In this document: positions 39,987-48,161 of the stretch, piece after piece
How the letters are laid out: the number at the start of each line of letters is the position of its first letter
Position numbering within the stretch: the stretch's first letter is position 1
Assembly: GCA_002753565.1 (NCBI GenBank)
Contig: PEAM01000010.1
Span: forward strand, 62,001 to 126,000
Source: Magnetococcales bacterium
GTDB taxonomy: Bacteria > Pseudomonadota > Magnetococcia > Magnetococcales > JADFYX01
Length of the DNA: 64,000 bases
Direction: 5' to 3'
Program-made: the position numbers and the translations under genes
Notes under the pieces: generated by a model
Databases searched by the model: none
What the model was told of the DNA's origin: nothing
Seen by the model: only the letters and a program-made list of their open reading frames with translations

Positions 39987-41007
39987 AACAAAAGGGGCTA
40001 TCTCCCTGGTGGTTGCCTTGTGCTCTGTGAGTGTTGCCGGGGTTATCTCCTATCAATCGGTCACCGGCGGGCCTCGTCGCACAGGTCTGGCTCCTACTGC
40101 CATGCCGACTTTGCAGGTGGATCGATCGGTTTTAAAGAAGATCAGCCAGTTAGAGCCTGTCTTTAATACCATCAACAATCCAGGTCAGATTCCCCAACCC
40201 ACCCCTTTTATCCATTTGGCTGCGCTGTTTGGGGCCTCGAACAAAGATCTGCTTGCCCTGGCTCCAGCGGTGGTCGACAAACCACTTCCTCCTCTTGTTA
40301 AAGAGGTATTGGTTACCCCCACCCCTCAGGATCCGGGCAAGGCGGAGACCAATTGGCACTATCCCCGTTGGGAGACGTCGACCGACAAAAAGTCAGAGGT
40401 GAGAGCCCGTCAGCCTGTTGAGGTGAGAGCCCGTCAGCCTGTTGAGGTGAGAGCCCGTCAGCCTGTTGAAAAGAGTGGTGTCAAACTGGCCGCAAAAGAG
40501 CGGGATCTGTGGCCCAATCTACCTTCAGATTCGTTGTCTATCCCGGCTGAGTATCAAGAGGAGGGGAGTGTTGAGCCCATCCTGATGCCTGAACCTTTTC
40601 CTGTGCATGGTCTCTCGATGACCTTTATGAGTTCGGACAACAAAATGGCGGTTATTGATGGGTTTCTCTATGAGGAGGGCGACCAGCTTTCCAGTGGTGC
40701 CCAAGTGGTGGAGATTTTAAGAAATACCGTGGTGTTAACCCATCATGAGGAACCGTTTACCCTCAGTATGGAGAGTGGCTTTATTGGGGAGATTCAAGAG
40801 TATGCTCTGGGAGAGACCCCAACCGCCCAGACAGAAACCATGGGCAGTAGCACGGCTGAGGCAACCAGTCAAACCAGCCAGGCACTGGTCTCTGATAAAA
40901 AGGAGAGCGCTACAGCACCAAGGAGTGGACGTCACAACCCTCTGGGGGCTTTGGGGTTGAGACTTGTTCAGAACGCCCTGAAAAACTCAGCCACCTCTTC
41001 GCCATAG
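39976..41007 (+). CDS. MshK/PilP/GspC-like periplasmic protein
   Basis: The 343-residue protein has an N-terminal membrane helix (GAISLVVALCSVSVAGVISY), a long low-complexity linker, and a small beta domain near residue 205-260 (SSDNKMAVIDGFLYEEGDQL and VVEILRNTVVLTH). That domain matches the HR/PilP fold that contacts secretins. The linker contains three exact 8-residue units (EVRARQPV). The position after the MshI-like gene and before the secretin fits MshK. The start overlaps the previous stop by 11 bases. Confidence 0.65.
   Translation: MKAKTKGAISLVVALCSVSVAGVISYQSVTGGPRRTGLAPTAMPTLQVDRSVLKKISQLEPVFNTINNPGQIPQPTPFIHLAALFGASNKDLLALAPAVVDKPLPPLVKEVLVTPTPQDPGKAETNWHYPRWETSTDKKSEVRARQPVEVRARQPVEVRARQPVEKSGVKLAAKERDLWPNLPSDSLSIPAEYQEEGSVEPILMPEPFPVHGLSMTFMSSDNKMAVIDGFLYEEGDQLSSGAQVVEILRNTVVLTHHEEPFTLSMESGFIGEIQEYALGETPTAQTETMGSSTAEATSQTSQALVSDKKESATAPRSGRHNPLGALGLRLVQNALKNSATSSP
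40396..40467 (+). repeat. Three perfect 24-base tandem units in the mshK-like gene
   Basis: The unit starting GAGGTGAGAGCCCGTCAG is repeated three times without any change (40396-40419, 40420-40443, 40444-40467). Each adds the eight residues EVRARQPV to a linker, so copy number can change without breaking the frame. Identity at the DNA level suggests a recent expansion. Confidence 0.95.
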
Positions 41008-41008
41008 A

Positions 41009-41794
41009 GTGATGAATAGCCAAGCTCAACACGGTCCGATCAACAGCAGATCCAACCAGGCAGGTCTTACCTTGCTGGAGTTGACGGTTGTGGTGGTGAT
41101 TTTCGGATTACTCTACAGCATCGGCTCTCCCAGCATGCTGGGTCTGATGGATACCGCCAACAAGTCGAAAATTGCCCAGATATTAACCGATGCCCAGTCG
41201 GCTCTCATCAACTTTTCGGCCACCAACTACCGTCTGCCCTGTCCCGCCGACCCCGACCTGGTTCCCGGCCATTCCGGTTACGGACTGGAAGATTGCAACC
41301 GGGATGCCGGCATGGTGCCCCACGTTACCTTGGTTATGGATCAAGCGGTTCTGGATACCGCCATGAAGCCGGTGCGTTATGTGGTCTATCGGGTGGCCAA
41401 CGGTACGGCGTCAGCGGATGCGGATCTGGCTGTTGCTCAAAATCGGGTGGACAACCTGGGTGAAGATGGGTTGGTCAATATTTGGGATTTTTGTAAAGCG
41501 GTCGAAAATGGCAGCACCACTTTGGGTACCGGCGAGGCGTCAATCTCCACCGAGCCTTTTACCAACTCAGCCAATGGTTGCCAAGGGGCGGATAGCTTTG
41601 TCAATCAGGCTTTTGTCATGGCAAGCTCCGGTAACCGGGATAGCAGCAGGCCGGCAGATGGCAACGATTTTGACGGCATCAACACCGCAACCTCCACCTG
41701 TTTTGCCAGCCCAGACCAACCTTGGGATACCAGCTACGATGATCTGGTGGTCGCGACCAGCTTTGCCACTCTGTTAGGAGTACTCTGCCAATGA
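41009..41794 (+). CDS. Minor pilin A of a four-member family (261 residues)
   Basis: The cleavage site is at Gly19-Leu20 (GLTLLELTVV), Glu at +5. After the helix come the family marks: YRLPCPADPD, then WDFCKAVENGS, the acidic turn SSRPADGNDFDGIN, YDDLVVATSF, and a C-terminal LCQ. It is the shortest member and ends where the others continue. Its stop overlaps the next start. A second ATG three bases in is an alternative start. Confidence 0.82.
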   Translation: MMNSQAQHGPINSRSNQAGLTLLELTVVVVIFGLLYSIGSPSMLGLMDTANKSKIAQILTDAQSALINFSATNYRLPCPADPDLVPGHSGYGLEDCNRDAGMVPHVTLVMDQAVLDTAMKPVRYVVYRVANGTASADADLAVAQNRVDNLGEDGLVNIWDFCKAVENGSTTLGTGEASISTEPFTNSANGCQGADSFVNQAFVMASSGNRDSSRPADGNDFDGINTATSTCFASPDQPWDTSYDDLVVATSFATLLGVLCQ

Positions 41795-43026
41795 TGGATC
41801 TGCCAAAAAGCCTCACAAGACAATCCATGGCTGGTTTCAGTCTGGTTGAGCTATCCATCTCTCTGGCTGTGGTCGGTATGATAACGGCGGTGGCCTTGTC
41901 TGTCAGTACCGGTCGAAATGCGGTTGAGCAAGTAGCCCATCGTAGTGTGGCAAAACAGTCCATGGCAAGCATGAAAAATGCTGAGGATGTGGTGCTGGGA
42001 TTTGCCATGCGCAATGAGCGGCTTCCCTGCCCGGATGTGGATGGGGATGGACGTGAAGATTGTACCTCACTCAGCAATAAGGTAGGCACCGTCCCCTATC
42101 TGGATATTGGGCTTTCGCAACCTTTTTTGGATGGTAATGGCAATGCGGTTCGTTATGGGGTCTACAGAAATTCAACCGCCAAGGCCGACCTTACCGAAAA
42201 GAGTAATCATATGGTGCCTTGGTTGCTGAAAGTAGATAGACGAAATGATCTGGAAGCAGCCGGAGGAGACGACACCACCGGCGCCCATGCAATCCACCAA
42301 AACCGAATGGATTTTTGTCGGGGGCTGTTCAATGCCATGCGAAGCGGTTCTTCCAGTAATCAGGTCTATGTGAGGGACAGCACCGCTATCCTCAATATGG
42401 CCTATATATTGGTCAGTGGCGGCGTGATGGATGCAGATGGGGATGGTTCTCATTTTGATGGACAAAATGCCACGGCTCCCAGCACTTTTTTTGAGACCCC
42501 AGACAGACGCAAAAGTGAGGAGTACGACGATATTGTCAAAGTCATGCCCTTTGGGGTTTTGGCCTATCGGCAGGGGTGTTATGAAGCCAACATGGCCATG
42601 AAGGCGCTGGCCATGTCGACCATTGCGGCAGAGAATAAATATGTCGCCTCGGTCAACTCCTATAAAAATGCCGAATTTGGTGTAAAAACCGCAACATACG
42701 ATCGAGACTCTGCCATCTATGGCACGGTGATGGCGGGTATTGATGTGGCGGTTGTTCTGTTTGATGCCTCCATTACCATTGCCGGTATTGTCAAAAGCAA
42801 CCAATCTCCTCTGGCCTCTCTGCCGGGCCTGGCCGTGACGGCGACCAACGTGGGCTACACCATCTTTTCCACCGCCGATAGTTTGAAAGGGGCCATTGAT
42901 GGTTTGGCGGGAGCTGTGGAGGGACGTGATGCGGCCATTGTTACCGAACAGGAGACTTGGGACAGCTTGAAAGTAACATGGAAGGATGCGGCGAAAATGG
43001 ATGAAGATGAGGGGATAAAACGATGA
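41791..43026 (+). CDS. Minor pilin B of the family (411 residues)
   Basis: The cleavage site is Gly15-Phe16 (GFSLVELSIS), Glu at +5. It repeats the family blocks ERLPCPDVDGDGREDC, MDFCRGLFNAMRSGS, the calcium-loop-like DADGDGSHFDGQN and YDDIVKVMPF. An additional C-terminal part of about 150 residues follows, with helical and glycine-rich stretches (IDVAVVLFDASITIAGIV). The DxDxDG loop is known to bind calcium in other pseudopilins. The gene overlaps both neighbours by four bases. Confidence 0.83.
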   Translation: MMDLPKSLTRQSMAGFSLVELSISLAVVGMITAVALSVSTGRNAVEQVAHRSVAKQSMASMKNAEDVVLGFAMRNERLPCPDVDGDGREDCTSLSNKVGTVPYLDIGLSQPFLDGNGNAVRYGVYRNSTAKADLTEKSNHMVPWLLKVDRRNDLEAAGGDDTTGAHAIHQNRMDFCRGLFNAMRSGSSSNQVYVRDSTAILNMAYILVSGGVMDADGDGSHFDGQNATAPSTFFETPDRRKSEEYDDIVKVMPFGVLAYRQGCYEANMAMKALAMSTIAAENKYVASVNSYKNAEFGVKTATYDRDSAIYGTVMAGIDVAVVLFDASITIAGIVKSNQSPLASLPGLAVTATNVGYTIFSTADSLKGAIDGLAGAVEGRDAAIVTEQETWDSLKVTWKDAAKMDEDEGIKR

Positions 43027-44198
43027 AAGGCTTTAAAACCTCCCCCAAAAACGGCTTTAGCTTGATTGAGATGAGTGTAGCCCTGGTGGCCTTGGGCGCT
43101 TTGGTGAGTGTCGCCCTTACGGTTGCTCCCAAACTGATGAAGGAGGGGACCGATTCGGGTCACCCAACGGCAGTCCCGAGTAAAGAGCTGTTAAACATGG
43201 CAGAGGGTGGCATCTTGGCCTTTATTGCAGTCAATAATCGCCTCCCTTGTCCTGACAGCAGCAACCGGGATGGTCGAGAAGATTGTGGTGGCGGTGGTGT
43301 AGGAGATCTGCCCTGGCGCAGCTTGGGTTTTTCTGCCCCTTTGGCCGATATCAGCGAAACACCGGTCCGTTATGGGGTCTATCGGGATAGTGGTGCCAAG
43401 GCCGATTTGGCGGCGATAACCAACCTTTTTCAACCCTCCATTCCTCGCAACACCAGTAGCCAGAATAATCTGTTGGACTTCTGCACCGCACTGCGCAACG
43501 CCACTCTACGACCCGAGAGTGGCAACATTATCCACACCCGTGATGAAGGAGGCAACGTCGCCAACCAAGCCTTTATTCTTGCCAGTGGCCACGGTTTTGA
43601 TGCCGATGGTGATGGGGCCAATGGCTCTTTTGATGGTCTGAATGTTTCGGGTGTCAGCTTTGAGAGGCCGGGGGCTAAAAGAAGCCGCACCTATGATGAT
43701 GTGGTGCGCAGTGTCGGTTTGATGGATCTCTCCAGCCGGCTCTCCTGTTCGTTGATGATGACCTCGGTCAACTCTCTGGCCATGCTCGCAACGGCGGATG
43801 AGTTTCGGGTAGAGCAGTCCAAATACTCCCACAGCAATGCCCAGTGGAATGCCGAGATGGTCAGTTGGGATATTGCCGATGCGGCCCTCTCCACCATTGC
43901 CACCACCGCTGATATCTGTGTTGCGGGGGCCCAGTTGGTTTGCGATGCACCGGCTGCCCCCTGTGGCACACCAGGGGCCATCGCCATGGATGTGGTCGGG
44001 CTGGGTGGAGCGGTTCTTCAGCAGGTTCTGGCTTTTGTCAACATGGCAGAGCGCATTGCCGCCAAGGTGATTGCCGATAATTATCGCGATATCGCCGAGG
44101 GGCTGCTGGATGATGCCAAAGCCAGTGCGGCAATTTCCAATGCTCGGGCTATCAAGGCCGATGATAACGCCCACTTTGGAACGGAGACAACCCCATGA
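43023..44198 (+). CDS. Minor pilin C of the family (391 residues)
   Basis: The leader is short with the cleavage site at Gly11-Phe12 (GFSLIEMSVA), Glu at +5. Family blocks are NRLPCPDSSNRDGREDC, LDFCTALRNATL, DADGDGANGSFDGLN and YDDVVRSVGL. The C-terminal extension has a cysteine-bearing segment (DICVAGAQLVCDAPAAPCG). The last residues overlap the next start. It is probably part of the same tip complex as its paralogues. Confidence 0.83.
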   Translation: MKGFKTSPKNGFSLIEMSVALVALGALVSVALTVAPKLMKEGTDSGHPTAVPSKELLNMAEGGILAFIAVNNRLPCPDSSNRDGREDCGGGGVGDLPWRSLGFSAPLADISETPVRYGVYRDSGAKADLAAITNLFQPSIPRNTSSQNNLLDFCTALRNATLRPESGNIIHTRDEGGNVANQAFILASGHGFDADGDGANGSFDGLNVSGVSFERPGAKRSRTYDDVVRSVGLMDLSSRLSCSLMMTSVNSLAMLATADEFRVEQSKYSHSNAQWNAEMVSWDIADAALSTIATTADICVAGAQLVCDAPAAPCGTPGAIAMDVVGLGGAVLQQVLAFVNMAERIAAKVIADNYRDIAEGLLDDAKASAAISNARAIKADDNAHFGTETTP

Positions 44199-46732
44199 GA
44201 AAACAGCATGACGCTTCCATGTGGGGGTTTGGCATGTTGGGCGCCATGACCGCTCTGGTCGCCTTGGGTGGTGCGGTGGCGGTAGCCATCAACATGATGC
44301 CCGGCCAGCAGGAGCGGCAGTCGGTGGAGATAACCCAAAAACTGTTGCCAAAAATCAGTGATATGCTCACCGACTTTGCCGCCACCTACAGTCGACTTCC
44401 CTGCCCAGACCTGAACGATGATGGTTGGGAGGGGGGAGCCGGCAAGGCTTGTCCCTCTGGTCAACAGGTTGGCACGGTGCCCTGGCGAACCTTGCGGCTC
44501 TCGGACCCGGTTAAAGATGGCATGGGGGTCAAGGTGCGCTATGGTGTCTTTCGAGAGACAGGCAAAGTGGATCTGGCTGTAGCCAGCAACACCTTTACGC
44601 CGGCGTTTCCTGGTCTGGAGGGGGCGGCGGCCATGTTCACCTTTGAGCCTTTTGCCAAGCTCAGCTCCGACCTGCTCACCAACTCCACTCTCTCTACCTT
44701 TGGTAGTTTTGTCGATGGAATCAAAAATGCCATTCCCGGCTCCGATATTGTCATGCCGGGCAACATGGCAGAGTCCTTCTCTCTGTATGGTCTGTTGAAT
44801 AAAGAGGCGGGCTTGGTGGATAAGATCAAGGATGGATCGAGCGCGGTCAATCTCTACGATTTTTGTTTTAACCTGGAGGAGGCCGCAAAAACCACCACGG
44901 CCTCAGTACTCGCCATTAAAAATGCCAAAGAGGCGGAGATAGCCTATAAAGCCGCCTATGATGCCAAATACACCGAGGCCAGCCAGTCAGAAGAGAACTA
45001 TTCTGCCGGAGAGATTATTCAGATGGCCAAAAAAGCCGGTGAGATAGCTGCCAACAACGTAGCAGGGGTACACCCGGCTTATGTTTTAGTTAGTGGCAAC
45101 CGAATCGATGCCGATGGTGATGGGGTTGATGGGGCTTTTGATGGCGAAAATGAGGGCACAGACGCGCAGTTTGACAACCCCTATCGGGGACGCAGCGAGC
45201 TGTACGACGATGCCCTGTTTGCCATGCCTTTAAGCAAACTCCAGGTTAATCTGGGCTGTGAAGGGTTTAAAACAGCCATCGACGGTATGGTGGGTATTGC
45301 CAACGATATGTTGGGCGAGGCGGCCGGGGCTCAGCAGGCAGATATGTGGGCTACCGTGGCGCTGGTTCAAGGGTATAACTCGGTATTGGAAGCCGGTTTG
45401 GGGTTACTGGATGTTGGCGTGTGTGCGGCCTCCCAGGCAGAGACCACCGCCAAATGCGCCCCCAACTTTCCCGCGGGCACAGCAGGTGCCGTGGCGTGTG
45501 GTGTGGCTACCGGGGTCTGCGTTGCCTGTAGTGCGGTAGCGATAACCAATGTGGTGGCAGCCACCCTCTCTCAGGTAACCGCCTACCGCAATAAAGCTGC
45601 CTCTAGCGAGACCGTCAACGGGGCCATCAGTTTGCTGGCAGAGGTGATGAACTCGGCGTGGTCCATGGAGACCAACGGCGCACTCTATCCATATGCTGTG
45701 CCAACCATTACCAGCTATGCCGGACTGGTGCTGCCAGCCATTGACCAGGATGCCGTCGATCAAGCCGAGGCAGCAGCCAACAGCGATATGACCGATTTGG
45801 CTACCCAAACCGCTGCCAGCCAATCGACCCAAAATGCCGAGCTTCTCACCCTGTTGGCCTTTACCCGTGCCCAGGCCGTCACTGATAAGCAGTATTTGGA
45901 AGATCTGGAGACAGCCATCACCAACGCCTTGACCACCAGAGGGATGACGGTAGCCGGGTTGGGGAGCGAAGTTTTTCCTCTTGCCCAGATTACCGGTACC
46001 GACAGTAATGGCAATACGGTGGTTGTTACCCCAGCCTTCGACCTCTCATCAACCGATCTGACCACTCTCTCTCAAACCCTGGATCTGGATACCGAGATTA
46101 TGGCAGCACTGCTGCTCCCCTCCAAAGCCGATGGCGGAGCCGTTTTTTCTCTACGAGATCGTATTATTCTAGAGATGGGGGATACCGCTTTGATTACCGG
46201 TAGCTCCACCCAGACATCCAGCTATGCCTATCACAGCTACAGTTCTCCCAGAGGCCCCTACGAGGGGGCGGGGGTTCCGGCTGGCTCCGATGCCGACGCC
46301 AACCAAAGAGCGTATGACTCGCTGAAGTATATTCTCGATTACAAGATCGATAAAGTGGATAGCCAAGCCGATGATCCTGCCGTGCAAGCGGATGTGGATG
46401 CCGCCAAGAGTGGCTTGGCTGATGCCGAAGCGGCGACGGCTAATGTCTCCCTGGATGGTTTGAGTGCAGCGGATAAAGCGCAGATCGAGAGTAACAAGCA
46501 GGCGTTTGCCGATGCCAAAGCGGCAGAAGAGGCAAACAAAGAGTTGGTGCGAGATGATACCCGGCAGTTGCAAAAACTGGTTGCTTTTGAAGATTGGGTA
46601 AAAGGGATGAACATCAAGGCCTTGCTGGTGGAGATTACTGCCGGTATGGCCTCTCAAGATAGCCTGATCTTCGATTTGGACTGTGCCAAGAGCAACATTG
46701 AGGGATCAACACCGGCAGATGGCTGTTCTTAA
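44195..46732 (+). CDS. Giant pilin-like protein lacking Glu at +5 (845 residues)
   Basis: The N-terminus GFGMLGAMTALVALGG has the Gly11-Phe12 cleavage context and hydrophobic helix but Gly instead of Glu at +5. The other family blocks are kept (SRLPCPDLNDDGW, YDFCFNLEEAAK, IDADGDGVDGAFDGENEG, YDDALFAMPL), so homology is clear. Beyond them is a long Ala- and Thr-rich region with coiled coils, ending near residue 845. GspK/PilX-type subunits that start the pilus also lack Glu5, so this is a likely tip protein. The size is unusual for a pilin. Confidence 0.8.
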   Translation: MRKQHDASMWGFGMLGAMTALVALGGAVAVAINMMPGQQERQSVEITQKLLPKISDMLTDFAATYSRLPCPDLNDDGWEGGAGKACPSGQQVGTVPWRTLRLSDPVKDGMGVKVRYGVFRETGKVDLAVASNTFTPAFPGLEGAAAMFTFEPFAKLSSDLLTNSTLSTFGSFVDGIKNAIPGSDIVMPGNMAESFSLYGLLNKEAGLVDKIKDGSSAVNLYDFCFNLEEAAKTTTASVLAIKNAKEAEIAYKAAYDAKYTEASQSEENYSAGEIIQMAKKAGEIAANNVAGVHPAYVLVSGNRIDADGDGVDGAFDGENEGTDAQFDNPYRGRSELYDDALFAMPLSKLQVNLGCEGFKTAIDGMVGIANDMLGEAAGAQQADMWATVALVQGYNSVLEAGLGLLDVGVCAASQAETTAKCAPNFPAGTAGAVACGVATGVCVACSAVAITNVVAATLSQVTAYRNKAASSETVNGAISLLAEVMNSAWSMETNGALYPYAVPTITSYAGLVLPAIDQDAVDQAEAAANSDMTDLATQTAASQSTQNAELLTLLAFTRAQAVTDKQYLEDLETAITNALTTRGMTVAGLGSEVFPLAQITGTDSNGNTVVVTPAFDLSSTDLTTLSQTLDLDTEIMAALLLPSKADGGAVFSLRDRIILEMGDTALITGSSTQTSSYAYHSYSSPRGPYEGAGVPAGSDADANQRAYDSLKYILDYKIDKVDSQADDPAVQADVDAAKSGLADAEAATANVSLDGLSAADKAQIESNKQAFADAKAAEEANKELVRDDTRQLQKLVAFEDWVKGMNIKALLVEITAGMASQDSLIFDLDCAKSNIEGSTPADGCS

Positions 46733-47729
46733 ACCGAGAAATGGCCAATATCGGCAGATGGTCGGCCTCACTCTGTTGGCTCTGTTGGTTCTCCTCTCCT
46801 CTCATGGGCTTGCCGGTTCTCAAGCCGAGTTTTGGGCTGAGCTGGATGGGGTGTGTGGTTCGGAGAGTCGGGCAGACAAAAAGGTTTTTTTTCAGCGCAA
46901 TCTGCTGCCTGACACCAAGGATAAGCGCAACGGTTCTGCTGTTGGGCCGGGGCTTTTGGCCCTTGAGCAGTTTCAGGCAGACCATCCGACACTCGCCCAA
47001 CAAGCGCGTCTGGAGGATTGGTTTGGGTTTCGGCTTCTGGCTCTGTTATGCCAGGAGAGAGAGCTTGCCACCCAAAGCAAACCGGCAAGCCGCCAATTAA
47101 AAGGGGTTTGGCAAGGAGAGAACCAGAGCCCAAGCTTGGTTGAGCTCTATTCGGTCTCGGAAGCGGTATCGATTCCGCTCTTTTCTGAGTTCTCCCGAGC
47201 CATTGCCGCTCTGGCTAAAGAGGGCGACGGGTTGATATCGATTTTAAACAGGGAGTTGACAGAGGAGACTGAGGAGCCCGCTCTGTACAAGCAGGCTTCC
47301 CCAACCACCCCCGCTGCCGACAAGCTGGCTGAGCCTGTTCCGACACAACTGGAGAGCTGCATGAAAATGCTCGATGCCAAGCAATATTTAATCTCCCCGA
47401 CCCCTGGCAAGAGTGCCTTCTCCTGCTTGAGGTCGGTGCTGGCCCAAGAGCCTGATAATCGAGAGGCGATGGATGGGTTGCAGTTTATAGAAAACAGCTA
47501 TTTTAGCAGTTCAAGCAAGGGGTTGAAGCGGGGAGATCCACAACTGTTTTTTACCTATTACCGACGTCTGGCAACGGTGAATAAAAACAGTCGGCTGTTA
47601 GCCAAACTCAAAGAGGACTATTGTCGCACCCTCTCGATTGTTGAGCGACAGAGTGTGGTGTGGAGTGTTTATAGAGACCCTCCCCCTTGTCAAACCGAGG
47701 CAGTTGTGGTTTTGCCTTCATCGGATTGA
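46719..47729 (+). CDS. Exported protein in the pilus operon, unknown function
   Basis: I start at ATG 46719, overlapping the end of the giant pilin gene. The 336-residue product has a signal-like helix (MVGLTLLALLVLLSSHGLAG) and a helical soluble part with five or more cysteines. The C terminus has EPDNREAMDGLQFIENSYF and RLLAKLKEDYCRTLSIV, resembling repeat-type helical pairs. I do not recognise the family. Its place between pilins and the secretin suggests an accessory periplasmic role. Confidence 0.6.
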   Translation: MAVLKPRNGQYRQMVGLTLLALLVLLSSHGLAGSQAEFWAELDGVCGSESRADKKVFFQRNLLPDTKDKRNGSAVGPGLLALEQFQADHPTLAQQARLEDWFGFRLLALLCQERELATQSKPASRQLKGVWQGENQSPSLVELYSVSEAVSIPLFSEFSRAIAALAKEGDGLISILNRELTEETEEPALYKQASPTTPAADKLAEPVPTQLESCMKMLDAKQYLISPTPGKSAFSCLRSVLAQEPDNREAMDGLQFIENSYFSSSSKGLKRGDPQLFFTYYRRLATVNKNSRLLAKLKEDYCRTLSIVERQSVVWSVYRDPPPCQTEAVVVLPSSD

Positions 47730-47765
47730 ATGAACGGTCTTAACCGTATATGAAAGGAGTTTTTG

Positions 47766-48158
47766 ATGTCTAGAATCTTGGTAACATTTTTTCTGCTGCT
47801 CTCCCCCCTGTTGATGGCTGGGTGTGGGCAGGGATTTGACATAAAAAAATCGGCTCTGATGGAGCCCCACCTATCCGACCTGGATTGGAACGCGCGATAC
47901 GGAACAGAGGAGAGCTTCCAAAAGGTTCTGCACAGACAACAGCGGGTGGCAAACCGGTGGGCAGATTGGCAAGAGAGCCACCCCCAACTATCCGATCATA
48001 ACCTGGACCAGCTGGTCGCCGTCTTTAAAGCAGGTTATCTGCAAGCGTACGTCTGGACCTATTTTCGCCAGGAAAGGTGGCAGGCTCCCGATGGGATTGA
48101 TCTGAGTGGATTTGAGAAGTGGCGTTCTACCCGCTTGATCAATCATAGCCCCTTATGA
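47766..48158 (+). CDS. Small lipoprotein in the pilus operon
   Basis: The 130-residue product starts at ATG 47766 after AAAGGAG. It has a lipoprotein signal with lipobox LMAGC (Cys about residue 19). The mature part is helical and hydrophilic, with many Trp residues. It could be a pilotin-like helper of the secretin encoded downstream, as pilotins are small lipoproteins, but no sequence signature proves it. Confidence 0.6.
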   Translation: MSRILVTFFLLLSPLLMAGCGQGFDIKKSALMEPHLSDLDWNARYGTEESFQKVLHRQQRVANRWADWQESHPQLSDHNLDQLVAVFKAGYLQAYVWTYFRQERWQAPDGIDLSGFEKWRSTRLINHSPL

Positions 48159-48161
48159 CAG

